A stretch of 64,000 bases of DNA from Sphingomonas kyeonggiensis (GTDB lineage Bacteria > Pseudomonadota > Alphaproteobacteria > Sphingomonadales > Sphingomonadaceae), in NCBI RefSeq assembly GCF_014196745.1, contig NZ_JACIEH010000003.1, forward strand, positions 1,116,001-1,180,000. The letters run 5' to 3'. Below the pieces are notes generated by a model. That model saw nothing but the letters and a program-made list of their open reading frames with translations, ran no database searches and was not told the DNA's origin. Positions 23,611-32,733 of this stretch are shown piece by piece. The number at the start of each line of letters is the position of its first letter. Within the stretch, counting starts at the first letter, position 1. The translations under genes and the position numbers were made by a program.

Positions 23611-23773
23611 ATCCCTCTCCCGCCTGCGGGATAGGGAGGGAGCCGACGAAGTCGGCGGAAGGGTGAGAGTCAGTAAAGCGGCAGGCGAGAAGCTCGCGGC
23701 CAGCTCTCACCCTCACCCTGGCTCCCCCGGCCTTGCCGGGGTCGCCGTCCCTCTCCCGCAGGCGGGAGAGGGA
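23611..23773. repeat. 163-bp inverted-repeat element between convergent genes
   Basis: Both ends read ATCCCTCTCCCGCCTGCGGG toward the centre (right end on the minus strand), each followed by a smaller nested hairpin (GCCGACGAAGTCGGC on the left, CCCCGGCCTTGCCGGGG on the right) and GGGTGAGAG stretches. It exactly fills the space between aguA and the convergent sorbosone dehydrogenase-like gene. It may be a MITE-like repeat used as a two-way terminator. Confidence 0.85.
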
Positions 23774-23774
23774 T

Positions 23775-25199
23775 CTATTTGGCGGCAGGCGCCCCGGCGA
23801 TCGGCGCCCCGGCCGTGGCGCTCACGCGCCAGATCATGTTGCCGACATCGTCCGCCACCAGCAGCGCGCCGCCGGCATCGGTGATCACGCCGACCGGGCG
23901 GCCCTGCACCGTCTTGCCGTCCTTGCCGAGGAAGCCGGTGAGCAGGTCGACTGGCTTGGCGGTCTTGAGGGGATAGCCATTGTCGCCGAACGGAACGAAG
24001 ACGAGCTTGTAGCCCGAAGGCGGCTCGCGGTTCCACGAGCCGTGCAGCGCGACGAAGGCGCCATTGGTGAACTTGCCGCCCAGCTTGGCATCGGCGGCGA
24101 AGGCGAGGCCCAGCGGCGCGGTGTGGGCGCCGAGCGCGAAGTCGGGACGCTTGGTATATTCGCGCAGGTCCGAACGCTCGGGCGTCACGCGCTTGTCGAT
24201 GTAACCGCCCCAATAGTTCCACGGCCAGCCATAGAAGGCGCCGAAATCGACCTGGGTGAGATAGTCGGGCGGCATGTCCGAGCCGAGCATGTCGCGCTCG
24301 TTGACCACGGTCCACAGATTGCCGGTGTGCGGCTCGAAGGCCATGCCGTTGGGATTGCGCAGGCCCCAGGCATAGACGCGCGAGGACTTGGTATCGGGCA
24401 CCACCTCGAGGATCGCGGCGCGAGTGCGCTTGGCGGCATCGAGCTGCTTTGCCACCGCGAAGGGCGAATCGGCGGTGTAGATGTCGCCTTCCTTGTCGAG
24501 CCCGTTCTCGGCGATGTTCGACGAGGAGCCGACCGCGACATAGATGCGCTTGCCGTCGGGCGAGGCGAGGATGTTGCGGGCCCAGTGATTGCCGCCACCG
24601 GCCAGGTCGACGATCTTCTCGGGTTTGGCGGCGATCCTGGTATCGCCGGCCTTGTAGGGGAAGCGGACCAGCGCGTCGGTGTTGGCGACGTAGAGCCAGT
24701 CGCCGATCAGCGCCATGCCGCTCGGCGAGTTCAACCCCTCGAGGAATGCCGAGCGCTGGTCGGCGACGCCGTCGCCATTGGTGTCGCGCAGCAGGGTGAT
24801 GCGGTTGGCCGAAGGCACGCCGGCGCCGGCACGGTTCATCATGATGCCCATGATCCAGCCGGTGATCCCACCGCCGTCGCGCGGGGGCGAGTTGCTCTCG
24901 GCGACCAGCACGTCGCCATTGGGCAGGCGATAGAGCCAGCGCGGATGATCGAGCTTGTCGGCGAAGGGGGCGACCTGGATACCCGCGGGCGCGATCGGCT
25001 TGGCGCCGTTGGCCCAGCCCACCGGCTTGGCGATGCGGATCGTCGGGATGTCCTGGTAGCGGGCCTCGCCCAGCTGCGGGACCACGCCGGTCACCGCGGC
25101 TTCGGAGAGCTTGGCCTTGTCGGGCTGGGTTGCCCAGAAGAAGAGGGCAATGAGGACCACCGCGAGGATGGCGAGGACGATGAGGATCCGCTTGAGCAT
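23775..25199 (-). CDS. Sorbosone dehydrogenase-type PQQ beta-propeller protein
   Basis: A 474-residue protein with an N-terminal membrane anchor (MLKRILIVLAILAVVLIALF) and a six-bladed propeller as in L-sorbosone dehydrogenases and soluble glucose dehydrogenases. Features: DHPRWLYRLPNGDVLVAES, RDTNGDGVADQRSAFLEGL, GGGNHWARNILASPDGKRIY, YAWGLRNPNGMAFEP and GSWNREPPSGYKLVFVPF. It would oxidise a sugar or aldehyde in the periplasm using PQQ. The substrate cannot be read from sequence, and no PQQ synthesis genes lie in the window. Confidence 0.88.
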   Translation of the reverse strand: MLKRILIVLAILAVVLIALFFWATQPDKAKLSEAAVTGVVPQLGEARYQDIPTIRIAKPVGWANGAKPIAPAGIQVAPFADKLDHPRWLYRLPNGDVLVAESNSPPRDGGGITGWIMGIMMNRAGAGVPSANRITLLRDTNGDGVADQRSAFLEGLNSPSGMALIGDWLYVANTDALVRFPYKAGDTRIAAKPEKIVDLAGGGNHWARNILASPDGKRIYVAVGSSSNIAENGLDKEGDIYTADSPFAVAKQLDAAKRTRAAILEVVPDTKSSRVYAWGLRNPNGMAFEPHTGNLWTVVNERDMLGSDMPPDYLTQVDFGAFYGWPWNYWGGYIDKRVTPERSDLREYTKRPDFALGAHTAPLGLAFAADAKLGGKFTNGAFVALHGSWNREPPSGYKLVFVPFGDNGYPLKTAKPVDLLTGFLGKDGKTVQGRPVGVITDAGGALLVADDVGNMIWRVSATAGAPIAGAPAAK

Positions 25200-25243
25200 C
25201 GCGGAAGGATAGGGGCGAGGAGGGGGGAAGCCAATCCAATTAA

Positions 25244-25273
25244 AATCCTCCCCCAGCGAGCTGGGGGAGGATT
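25244..25273 (-). terminator. Rho-independent terminator after katG
   Basis: AATCCTCCCCCAG (25244-25256) and CTGGGGGAGGATT (25261-25273) form a perfect 13-bp stem with a 4-nt loop. On the minus strand it follows the katG stop by 8 nt and continues into TTTAATT. It resembles the nested units of the larger repeat elements of the window. Confidence 0.9.
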
Positions 25274-25280
25274 CAAGGAG

Positions 25281-27479
25281 TCACTTCAGATCGAAGCGAT
25301 CGGCGTTCATCACCTTGGTCCAGGCGGCGACGAAGTCATGCACGAACTTCTCCTCATTGCCGTTCTCGGCATAGATCTCGCCGACCGCACGCAGCTCCGA
25401 ATTCGAGCCGAAGATCAGGTCCGCACGGGTGGCGCGCCACTTCTCGTGACCCGCAGCCCGGTCGGTCGCGACATATTCGTCGTCGCCTTCCCCGGCAGCC
25501 GCCCAGACATTGGTCATGTCGTAAAGGTTGACGAAGAAGTCGTTGGTCAGCTGGCCCGGGCGCCTGGTGAAATGGCCATGGCCGCGCTCGCCGTGATTGG
25601 CGCCGAGCACGCGCAGGCCGCCGATCAGCACGGTCATCTCGGGAACCGAGAGGCCGAGCAGCGAGGCACGGTCCAGCATCATCTCCTCGACCCTCACCGC
25701 CAGCTTCTTCTTGCCGACATAGTTGCGGAACGCGTCCGCCTCGGGCTCCATCACCGCGAAGCTCTCGGCATCGGTCTGCTCCGCCGTCGCATCGCCGCGT
25801 CCGCCGCTGAACGGCACCGCGACGCTGGAGCCGGCATCCTTGATCGCCTTCTCGAGCCCGACCACGCCGCCGAGCACGATCGCGTCGGCCAGCGACAGCG
25901 AGCCCCGAAGGCCATCAAGGGTCGAGATCACCTTGGCGAGAGTCTCGGGCTCGTTGACCTCCCAGTCCTTCTGCGGGGCCAGTGCCACGCGCGCGCCATT
26001 GGCGCCGCCGCGGAAGTCCGATTTGCGGAAGGTGCTGGCCGAGGCCCAGGCCACCTTGATCAGCTGGCTGACGGTCAGGCCGCTGCCCGCGATCTTCGCC
26101 TTCACCGCCGCTACATCGGCGTCCGACGGCGTGGTGCCGGCGGGGATCGGATCCTGCCAGATCAGCTCTTCGGCGGGGACTTCCGGCCCGAGGTAGCGGA
26201 TCTTGGGCCCCATGTCGCGGTGGGTCAGCTTGAACCAGGCGCGCGCGAAGGCGTCCTTGAACGCTTCATGGTCGTTGCGGAACTTCTCCGAGATCGCCCG
26301 ATATGCCGGGTCGCGCTTGAGCGCCATGTCGGCGGTGGTCATCATCGTCGGGACCTTGATGCTGGGGTCCCAGGCCGCCGGCGCCTTGTCTTCCTCTTTC
26401 TGGTTGATCGGCTGCCACTGGTTGGCACCCGCGGGCGACTTCACCAGCTCATAGTCATAGTCGAGCAGCAGGCGGAAGAAGTTCTCGCTCCACTCGCGCG
26501 GGGTGTTGGTCCAGGCGCCCTCGATGCCGCTGGTGACGGTATGCTCGCCGATGCCGCCGCTCTCATGGCCGCTGACCCAGCCAAAGCCCTGGGCTACCAG
26601 ATCGGCGCCCGAAGGAGCCGCGCCGAGCAGCGAGGCGTCGCCATTGCCATGCGCCTTGCCGAAGGTGTGGCCACCGGCGGTGAGGGCGACGGTCTCCTCG
26701 TCGTTCATCGCCATGCGCGCGAAGGTTTCCTTCATGTCGCGTGCCATGCCGGCATCGTCATGCGGATTGCCCTGCGGGCCTTCGGGATTGACGTAGATCA
26801 GGCCCATCTGGATCGCGGCGAGCGGGCCTTCGATCTCATGGAAGCCGTGCTCGGGGGCGATGCGGGTCTGGACGCCTTCGTTGACCCATTTGTCTTCCGA
26901 GCCCCAATAGATGTCGCGCTCGGGCTCGAACACGTCGGGACGGCCGCCACCGAAGCCGAACACCGGCCCGCCCATGCTCTCGATCGCGACATTGCCGGTG
27001 AGGATGAACAGGTCGGCCCAGCTGATGTGCTTGCCGTATTTCTGCTTGATCGGCCAAAGCAGGCGGCGCGCCTTGTCGAGATTGCCGTTGTCCGGCCAGC
27101 TATCGAGCGGGGCGAAGCGCTGCTGGCCGCTGTTGGCGCCGCCACGGCCGTCAGCAGTGCGATAGGTGCCGGCGGCGTGCCACGCCATGCGGATGAAGAA
27201 GGGGCCGTAATGCCCGTAATCGGCCGGCCACCAGGGCTGGCTGTCGGTCATCAGCGCGGTGAGATCGGCCTTGAGCGCCGCATAATCGAGCTGCTTGAAG
27301 GCTTCGGCATAGTCGAAATCCGCGCCCATCGGGTTGGACGACCCGTTGGGGTTGAGGATCTCGGTGGCGAGCATCTCGGGCCACCAGTCCTTGTTGGTGC
27401 GGCCGAGTAGCGCACGCACGCCGCCTGCGCCGTGCATCGGGCAGCCGCCGCCTTCGATCGATCCGGTCTTCGCGTCCAT
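25281..27479 (-). CDS. katG: Catalase-peroxidase KatG
   Basis: A 732-residue bifunctional heme catalase-peroxidase that removes hydrogen peroxide. The distal site is FFIRMAWHAAGTYRTADGRG (Arg-Trp-His), the proximal His lies in TAGGHTFGKAHGNGD, and the tyrosine of the Met-Tyr-Trp adduct is in LIYVNPEGPQGNPHDD. The second, inactive peroxidase-like half follows from about residue 420 (QLIKVAWASASTFRKSDFRG). Length is standard. The start at 27479 follows AAGGAGCTTGGGAG. There is no oxyR or fur next to it; a 13-bp dyad (27511-27523) lies 32 bp upstream. Confidence 0.98.
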   Translation of the reverse strand: MDAKTGSIEGGGCPMHGAGGVRALLGRTNKDWWPEMLATEILNPNGSSNPMGADFDYAEAFKQLDYAALKADLTALMTDSQPWWPADYGHYGPFFIRMAWHAAGTYRTADGRGGANSGQQRFAPLDSWPDNGNLDKARRLLWPIKQKYGKHISWADLFILTGNVAIESMGGPVFGFGGGRPDVFEPERDIYWGSEDKWVNEGVQTRIAPEHGFHEIEGPLAAIQMGLIYVNPEGPQGNPHDDAGMARDMKETFARMAMNDEETVALTAGGHTFGKAHGNGDASLLGAAPSGADLVAQGFGWVSGHESGGIGEHTVTSGIEGAWTNTPREWSENFFRLLLDYDYELVKSPAGANQWQPINQKEEDKAPAAWDPSIKVPTMMTTADMALKRDPAYRAISEKFRNDHEAFKDAFARAWFKLTHRDMGPKIRYLGPEVPAEELIWQDPIPAGTTPSDADVAAVKAKIAGSGLTVSQLIKVAWASASTFRKSDFRGGANGARVALAPQKDWEVNEPETLAKVISTLDGLRGSLSLADAIVLGGVVGLEKAIKDAGSSVAVPFSGGRGDATAEQTDAESFAVMEPEADAFRNYVGKKKLAVRVEEMMLDRASLLGLSVPEMTVLIGGLRVLGANHGERGHGHFTRRPGQLTNDFFVNLYDMTNVWAAAGEGDDEYVATDRAAGHEKWRATRADLIFGSNSELRAVGEIYAENGNEEKFVHDFVAAWTKVMNADRFDLK

Positions 27480-27600
27480 CTCCCAAGCTCCTTGCTGATT
27501 TGCGTCCCATGGGATGCCATCCCGGATGCAATCGAAGAAATGGATTAGATCGCCGTCAGTGATCGAGTGAGTGATATTTGCGACATGTGGTTGTCACAGC

Positions 27601-27646
27601 TTCTCCCTCTCCCCGCTTGCGGGGAGAGGGGTGGGGAGAGGGAGAA
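27601..27646. repeat. CCCTCTCCCC hairpin element
   Basis: CCCTCTCCCC (27605-27614) pairs perfectly with GGGGAGAGGG (27621-27630) around GCTTGC, and a second GGGGAGAGGG copy follows at 27633-27642. The flanks TTCTCC and GGAGAA are also inverted. It belongs to the same family as the ends of the 23611-23773 element. Confidence 0.82.
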
Positions 27647-27899
27647 ATGGCTGCAGCCCGGCGTGCCTTTGGCACCCGGGGGATGGGCAGAAAAGGAAAG
27701 GACCGGGACGTTCTTCTTCTCGTGACGCTCGGGCTCGACGACGCTTGGCATTGGTGTTCGTATATCTGTGTCGCGTCGAGATTTATCCGCGGCGTGCCTC
27801 CCCCTGTATTGCAGCCTGAAGAGAAGCCAGGGGTGCTTTTAAGGCGAGGGGCTCTGCGGCCTTCTGTCCTTCGTGCCAGTCTGGTACGAATTATGGTGC

Positions 27900-27927
27900 G
27901 ATATATAACCTATTTGGTTTTTGTCAA
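27900..27927 (-). promoter_or_regulatory. Sigma-70-like promoter reading toward katG
   Basis: On the minus strand TTGACA (27927-27922) and TATATC (27905-27900) are separated by 16 bp in AT-rich DNA. Transcription would start near 27893, about 415 bp before katG. It could give katG a long leader or drive a separate small RNA. The opposite strand has TATAAC at 27903 but no matching -35. Confidence 0.5.
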
Positions 27928-27949
27928 GCCCAAGGTGCCGCACACAAAC

Positions 27950-28038
27950 CGTCATCCCGGCGGAAGCCGGGATCTCAGGCGATGGCGCGGGCGGTTGGAC
28001 AAGAGCCGCACGAGATCCCGGCTTTCGCCGGGATGACG
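27950..28038. repeat. REP pair, 27-bp inverted arms
   Basis: CGTCATCCCGGCGGAAGCCG then GGATCTC (27950-27976) is inverted at 28012-28038 with one mismatch; the spacer is 35 bp. It lies 19 bp after the corC stop and may terminate corC transcription. Confidence 0.9.
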
Positions 28039-28057
28039 ACAGCGGCAAACTAAGAAA

Positions 28058-28969
<912 letters not shown>

Positions 28970-28978
28970 GTTCGGTGT

Positions 28979-29488
28979 TCAATCCTCGCGTATTAGATAG
29001 GGGTCGTGCAAACCGAGGTCGCGGAGCGCGGCGCGCTCCATCTCCTCCATCGCCTCGGCCTCGGCGTCGTCCATGTGATCATAGCCTAGCAAATGCAGCA
29101 GGCCGTGGACAATCAGGTGCGTGGCATGATCTTCGACCGAGACCTTGCGTTCCACCGCCTCGGCCGCGCAGACGCCGTGCGCCAGGACGATGTCGCCGAG
29201 CAGCACTTCGCCATCGTCGCTGTTCTCGGTCACCGCTTCCATCAGATCCGGCTGGATCATCGGGAAGGAAAGCACGTTGGTCGGCTTGTCCTTGCTCCGA
29301 TACTGCCGGTTGAGGACATGGACTTCCTCGTCCGAAGTGAAGCGCACCGCGACTTCGATCGTCGCGGGGTGATCGAGCCACTCCAGGAACGGCGTCTGCT
29401 TCAGCGCCGTCTCGGTGGCGCGGATGGAAAGGGCTTCCCAGTCGTGCTCGGGCCAGGGGGATTCGACGAGGGCGGCGACGTCAAGCAT
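28979..29488 (-). CDS. ybeY: Endoribonuclease / rRNA maturation factor YbeY
   Basis: A 169-residue YbeY, a zinc metallohydrolase for 16S rRNA 3'-end maturation and ribosome quality control. The signature HGLLHLLGYDH (H-x3-H-x5-H) binds zinc; FLEWLDHPATIEVAVRFTSD and NRQYRSKDKPTNVLSFP are also typical. I take ATG 29488 (GAGGG upstream, 8-nt overlap with phoH); an ATG at 29500 would add four residues. It is translationally coupled to phoH. Confidence 0.95.
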   Translation of the reverse strand: MLDVAALVESPWPEHDWEALSIRATETALKQTPFLEWLDHPATIEVAVRFTSDEEVHVLNRQYRSKDKPTNVLSFPMIQPDLMEAVTENSDDGEVLLGDIVLAHGVCAAEAVERKVSVEDHATHLIVHGLLHLLGYDHMDDAEAEAMEEMERAALRDLGLHDPYLIRED

Positions 29489-30482
29489 TCGGGCCCTCAT
29501 AGGCTTCGACGATGCGGCCGACGATCGGGTGGCGGACCACGTCCGCGGTCGAGAAGCGCGAGAAGGCGATGCCCTCGACGCCTTCGAGACGCCGCGTCGC
29601 GTCGTTGAGGCCCGAGGCGGGCGGGCCGCCGGGCAAGTCGACCTGGTTGGGATCGCCGCAGATCACCATCCGGCTGTTCTGGCCGAAGCGGGTGAGGAAC
29701 ATCTTCATCTGCGCCGGCGTGGTGTTCTGCGCCTCATCGAGGATGACGAAGGCATCGGCCAGCGTGCGGCCGCGCATGAACGCGATCGGGGCGATCTCGA
29801 TCTCGCCGCTGGCGATGCGCCGCTCGACCTGCTCGGCGGGCAGGCAGTCATAGAGCGCGTCGTAGATCGGGCGGAGATAGGGATCGACCTTCTCCTTCAT
29901 GTCGCCGGGCAGGAAGCCGAGCTTCTCGCCGGCCTCGACGGCGGGACGCGACAGGATCAGCCGCTGGACACTGCCGGTGATCAGCTGCGCCACCGCCTGG
30001 GCGACGGCGAGATAGGTCTTGCCGGTGCCCGCCGGCCCGAGCGCGAAGATCATCTCGTGCGAGACCAGCGCGTGCATGTACTGGGTCTGCGCGACCGAGC
30101 GCGGCACGATCGTCTTCTTGCGCGTACGGATCATGATCTGCGCGGGCGCATTGCCGTTATCGGCCTTGATGATGCCGGTCAGCGTCGGCTCGCTCGACAT
30201 GGCGATCACCGCGTCGATCAGGCCGGTATCGACTTCCTCGCCGCGGATGACGCGGGCGTGGAGTTCCTGCAGCACCTCGCGGGCATGGGCGACGGCTTCG
30301 GCGGACCCTTCGATCTGCACGCGCTGGCCGCGGGCGTGGATATAGACGCCCAGCCGCTCTTCGAGGGCGAGGATGTTGCTGTCGAACTCGCCGAAGAGCT
30401 GTGGCAGGAGCTGGGGCTTGTCGAAATTCACCTCTACCCGGGAGCGTTCACCGGACTGGGCGGGGACAGGCTTGCGGCTCAT
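29481..30482 (-). CDS. PhoH family protein (PhoL/YbeZ)
   Basis: A 333-residue PhoH-like ATPase. An N-terminal KH-like region (ILALEERLGVYIHARGQRVQ) precedes the P-loop domain with Walker A GPAGTGKTYLAVAQAVA, FLPGDMKEKVDPYLRPIYD and Walker B FVILDEAQNTTPAQMKMFL. The YbeZ-type protein works with YbeY in RNA metabolism. The ATG at 30482 has AAGGAG 5 nt upstream, so longer in-frame starts are rejected. In most alphaproteobacteria miaB lies directly upstream; here a 3-kb block separates them. Confidence 0.95.
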   Translation of the reverse strand: MSRKPVPAQSGERSRVEVNFDKPQLLPQLFGEFDSNILALEERLGVYIHARGQRVQIEGSAEAVAHAREVLQELHARVIRGEEVDTGLIDAVIAMSSEPTLTGIIKADNGNAPAQIMIRTRKKTIVPRSVAQTQYMHALVSHEMIFALGPAGTGKTYLAVAQAVAQLITGSVQRLILSRPAVEAGEKLGFLPGDMKEKVDPYLRPIYDALYDCLPAEQVERRIASGEIEIAPIAFMRGRTLADAFVILDEAQNTTPAQMKMFLTRFGQNSRMVICGDPNQVDLPGGPPASGLNDATRRLEGVEGIAFSRFSTADVVRHPIVGRIVEAYEGPNA

Positions 30483-30708
30483 GCGGCTCCTTCGCGCTGA
30501 AAAAAGTTGAATCTCTTGATAGGCGCACGCGTGCGCGTGATCGCCGACATTCCAGCGCGCGTAGCGGCGCTGCGTGTCAAAGCGAAGACGATGCGGACGG
30601 TTCCCTTGCGCATGCGATATGGGGAGAGTGGCAGAGGTTTTCCAACTTGGACAGGGGAAAAGGCACGGCGGAGCGCAAGCAGGCCCCGCCGTGGCGCGCA
30701 TGCAACGC

Positions 30709-31548
30709 TCAGGCCTCCACCTTGCCCGACTGGCTCATCCGCCACATCAGTGCGTCCTTCCAGCGATCGGGCAGCCAATGGGCGAGGAAGAGGAAGACCT
30801 TCGCCCCGCCGCCGGTGCCGTAGCGGATGCGCGGGCGACGCGCGGCGGCTGCCCTGGCGATGGTGTTGGCGACGACTTCGGGCGGCGAGGCGAAGCTCAT
30901 CGCGTCGGCATTGCCGAGCAGCGCGGCATATTTGCGTGCCCAGGGCGCATAGGCGCTGCTCCCGCCCGAACGCTCGACCAGGCTCTGGTGCGCGATGCCG
31001 GCCCATTCGGTGCGGATCGCGCCGGGTTCGATCACGACGACGCGGATGCCGAAGGGGCGGAGTTCCATGCGCAGGCAGTCCGACAGGCCCTCCACCGCGA
31101 ACTTGGTCGCATGATACCAGCCGCCGAACGGCTCGCCGAACTTGCCGCCTATCGAAGTGACGTTGACGATCGTCCCCGATTGCTGCGCGCGCATCAGCGG
31201 GGTGGCGAGCTGGCAGAGCCGGGCGAGGCCGAAGACATTGACCTCCATCTGGCGGCGCGCCTCTTCCATCGGCACGTCCTCGATCGCGCCATAGCTGCCA
31301 TAGCCGGCATTGTTGACGAGCAGGTCGAGCCGGCCGGTGGCGGCGCGGATCGTCTCGATCGCGGCGAGGATCGAGGAATCGTCGGTCAGGTCGAGGTCGA
31401 TCAGCTCGGCGCCGAGGTGGGCGAGGGGTGCCATCCGGTCGAGTCGGCGGGCGGCGGCGAAGACCTTGTAGCCGTCCTGGAGGAGGCGCTTGACGGTGGC
31501 TTCGCCGATCCCGGCCGAGGCGCCGGTGACGAGGGCGGTTTTCTGCAT
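30709..31548 (-). CDS. Short-chain dehydrogenase/reductase
   Basis: A 279-residue classical SDR. The NAD(P) site is TGASAGIGEATVKRLLQDG, the NNAG motif is LLVNNAGYGSYGAIEDVP, and the active site is VTSIGGKFGEPFGGWYHATK with Ser, Tyr and Lys. The Arg pair after the first strand (AAARRLD) suggests NADP. The substrate is unknown. It is transcribed from a MerR-type promoter shared with the divergent merR gene, so it is probably induced by the MerR ligand. The end has a basic, hydrophobic tail (AKVFLFLAHWLPDRWKDALM). Confidence 0.93.
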   Translation of the reverse strand: MQKTALVTGASAGIGEATVKRLLQDGYKVFAAARRLDRMAPLAHLGAELIDLDLTDDSSILAAIETIRAATGRLDLLVNNAGYGSYGAIEDVPMEEARRQMEVNVFGLARLCQLATPLMRAQQSGTIVNVTSIGGKFGEPFGGWYHATKFAVEGLSDCLRMELRPFGIRVVVIEPGAIRTEWAGIAHQSLVERSGGSSAYAPWARKYAALLGNADAMSFASPPEVVANTIARAAAARRPRIRYGTGGGAKVFLFLAHWLPDRWKDALMWRMSQSGKVEA

Positions 31549-31580
31549 TGGGGAGCTCCGGTTGCGAGGTGGAGCCCGGC

Positions 31581-31611
31581 CATATAAGTGTGGACCATAG
31601 TCCATGGTCAA
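31581..31611 (-). promoter_or_regulatory. MerR-type promoter of the SDR gene (19-bp spacer with dyad)
   Basis: On the minus strand TTGACC (31611-31606) and TATATG (31586-31581) are 19 bp apart, the over-long spacing of MerR-activated promoters. Inside lies a dyad, GGACCAT-AGTCC-ATGGTC (31592-31609). The adjacent divergent gene encodes the MerR protein, which probably activates SDR transcription by untwisting this spacer. Confidence 0.82.
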
Positions 31612-31632
31612 GCCTCTTCCAAGGAGTCGAGA

Positions 31633-32067
31633 ATGCTGATCTCCGAATTCGCCAGGCGGGCGGGCATGAGCACCGACACGGTCCGCTTCTATATCCGCAA
31701 GGGATTGCTCGCCCCGGCGACGGGGATGAAGGGCGGCTCCAACCCGTACCAGATCTTCACCGAGGAGCATCTGGAGATGGCGCGGATGATCCGGATGGCG
31801 CAGAGCCTGGGCTTCTCGCTGCGCGAGATCGCGGCGCTGTCGGTCGAATATTATGCCGGCGGGATGACGCCCGAGCGCAGCCTGGAGCTGATGCGGATGC
31901 AGCTCGCCCGGCTGGAGGACAAGGCGGCGCAGCTGAACGCGATGGTCGACTATACCCGTGCCAAGGTGCGCTGGCTCGAGACGGGCCAGAAGGGATCGGA
32001 GCCGGTGTTCGGGGACTTTGAGGGCTGCTGGGCCGAGCCGGTCGCCACCGCGGAGCGCGCCGCATGA
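31633..32067 (+). CDS. MerR family transcriptional regulator
   Basis: A 144-residue MerR regulator. The winged HTH is LISEFARRAGMSTDTVRFYI with RKGLLAPATG and the dimerisation helix LMRMQLARLEDKAAQLNAMV follows. There are no cysteines suited to metal binding (one near the C-terminus, EGCWAEP), so it is likely an organic-ligand or stress sensor. AAGGAG lies 6 nt before the ATG. It is divergent from the SDR gene with a textbook MerR promoter between them, and its stop overlaps the next gene (ATGA). Confidence 0.93.
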   Translation: MLISEFARRAGMSTDTVRFYIRKGLLAPATGMKGGSNPYQIFTEEHLEMARMIRMAQSLGFSLREIAALSVEYYAGGMTPERSLELMRMQLARLEDKAAQLNAMVDYTRAKVRWLETGQKGSEPVFGDFEGCWAEPVATAERAA

Positions 32068-32729
32068 TCGTGCCGGCCCTGCTCGCGCTGGTCCTTGCGC
32101 CCAGGCAGGAGGATCCCGTGACGCGGCATGCCGCCGAATGGGAGGCCGCGGTCGCCGAGGTCGAGCGCGCGCCGCAGCCCGAACGGCCCAGCCTTGCCCA
32201 GAAGATCGCCCGGCTGGTGGCGCTGGACGAGGTCACCCGGCAGCATATGTGGCGCGCGGACGATCCGGCGCTCACCCCGGAGCAGCGGATCGCGCTGAGC
32301 ATTAAGATCGGGCCGCGCATGGTCGCGATCGACGCGGCCAACACCGCGGCGCTCAAGGCGCTGCTTCCGGCCGATGGCTGGTTCCGCAACGGCCGCGACG
32401 GGCGGCAGGTGACGCACGGCGCCTGGCTGATCGCGCAGCACAGCCCGGACGACGCCTTCCGTGCCACGGTGCTGGGGGCAATGGGCGACCGGCTGGGCGC
32501 GGGCGATGTCGACGCGATGGACTTCGCGCTGACCACCGACCGGGTGCTGGTCCGCCAGGGCGGGCTGCAGGTCTTTGGCAGCCAGGCCCGTTGCGTCGAG
32601 GGACGACTGGCGATCGCCCCGATGGCCGATCCGGAAGGGGTGGACACGCGCCGGGCGAAGATCGGCTGGGCCAAGACGCTCGCCGAGACCAGGGGCGACC
32701 TCGAGATCGGCAAGCCCTGCGCGCTCTGA
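32064..32729 (+). CDS. DUF6624-like protein
   Basis: A 221-residue protein with a short hydrophobic start (MIVPALLALVLAPRQED) that may be a signal peptide. The middle has RQHMWRADDPALTPEQRIAL and HGAWLIAQHSPDDAFRATVL, a pattern I associate with DUF6624, a family of unknown function. Its ATG overlaps the merR stop (ATGA), so it is coupled to the regulator, although the protein shows no DNA-binding motif. The family call rests on recall. Confidence 0.75.
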   Translation: MIVPALLALVLAPRQEDPVTRHAAEWEAAVAEVERAPQPERPSLAQKIARLVALDEVTRQHMWRADDPALTPEQRIALSIKIGPRMVAIDAANTAALKALLPADGWFRNGRDGRQVTHGAWLIAQHSPDDAFRATVLGAMGDRLGAGDVDAMDFALTTDRVLVRQGGLQVFGSQARCVEGRLAIAPMADPEGVDTRRAKIGWAKTLAETRGDLEIGKPCAL

Positions 32730-32733
32730 GCGC

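Larger units (their letters stand above)
27480..28057. other. 578-bp gene-free region upstream of katG
   Basis: This stretch holds the katG promoter region, the dyad GGGATG-C-CATCCC (27511-27523), the CTCTCCCC hairpin element (27601-27646), an unusually AT-rich part (about 27840-27935) with a consensus-like minus-strand promoter, and a REP pair next to corC. Short open frames exist but have no ribosome sites or recognisable protein. Remnant of a lost gene is possible. Confidence 0.6.

Noticed and set aside
23733..27410. 1225-codon open frame on the plus strand across katG and the sorbosone dehydrogenase-like gene
   Set aside because: It is antisense to two well-identified genes, and its His/Arg/Asp-rich translation without domains is typical of shadow frames in high-GC DNA.
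27545..28036. Small open frames in the katG upstream region (68-152 codons)
   Set aside because: They run through the CCCTCTCCCC hairpin and REP pair, lack ribosome sites, and resemble no protein.
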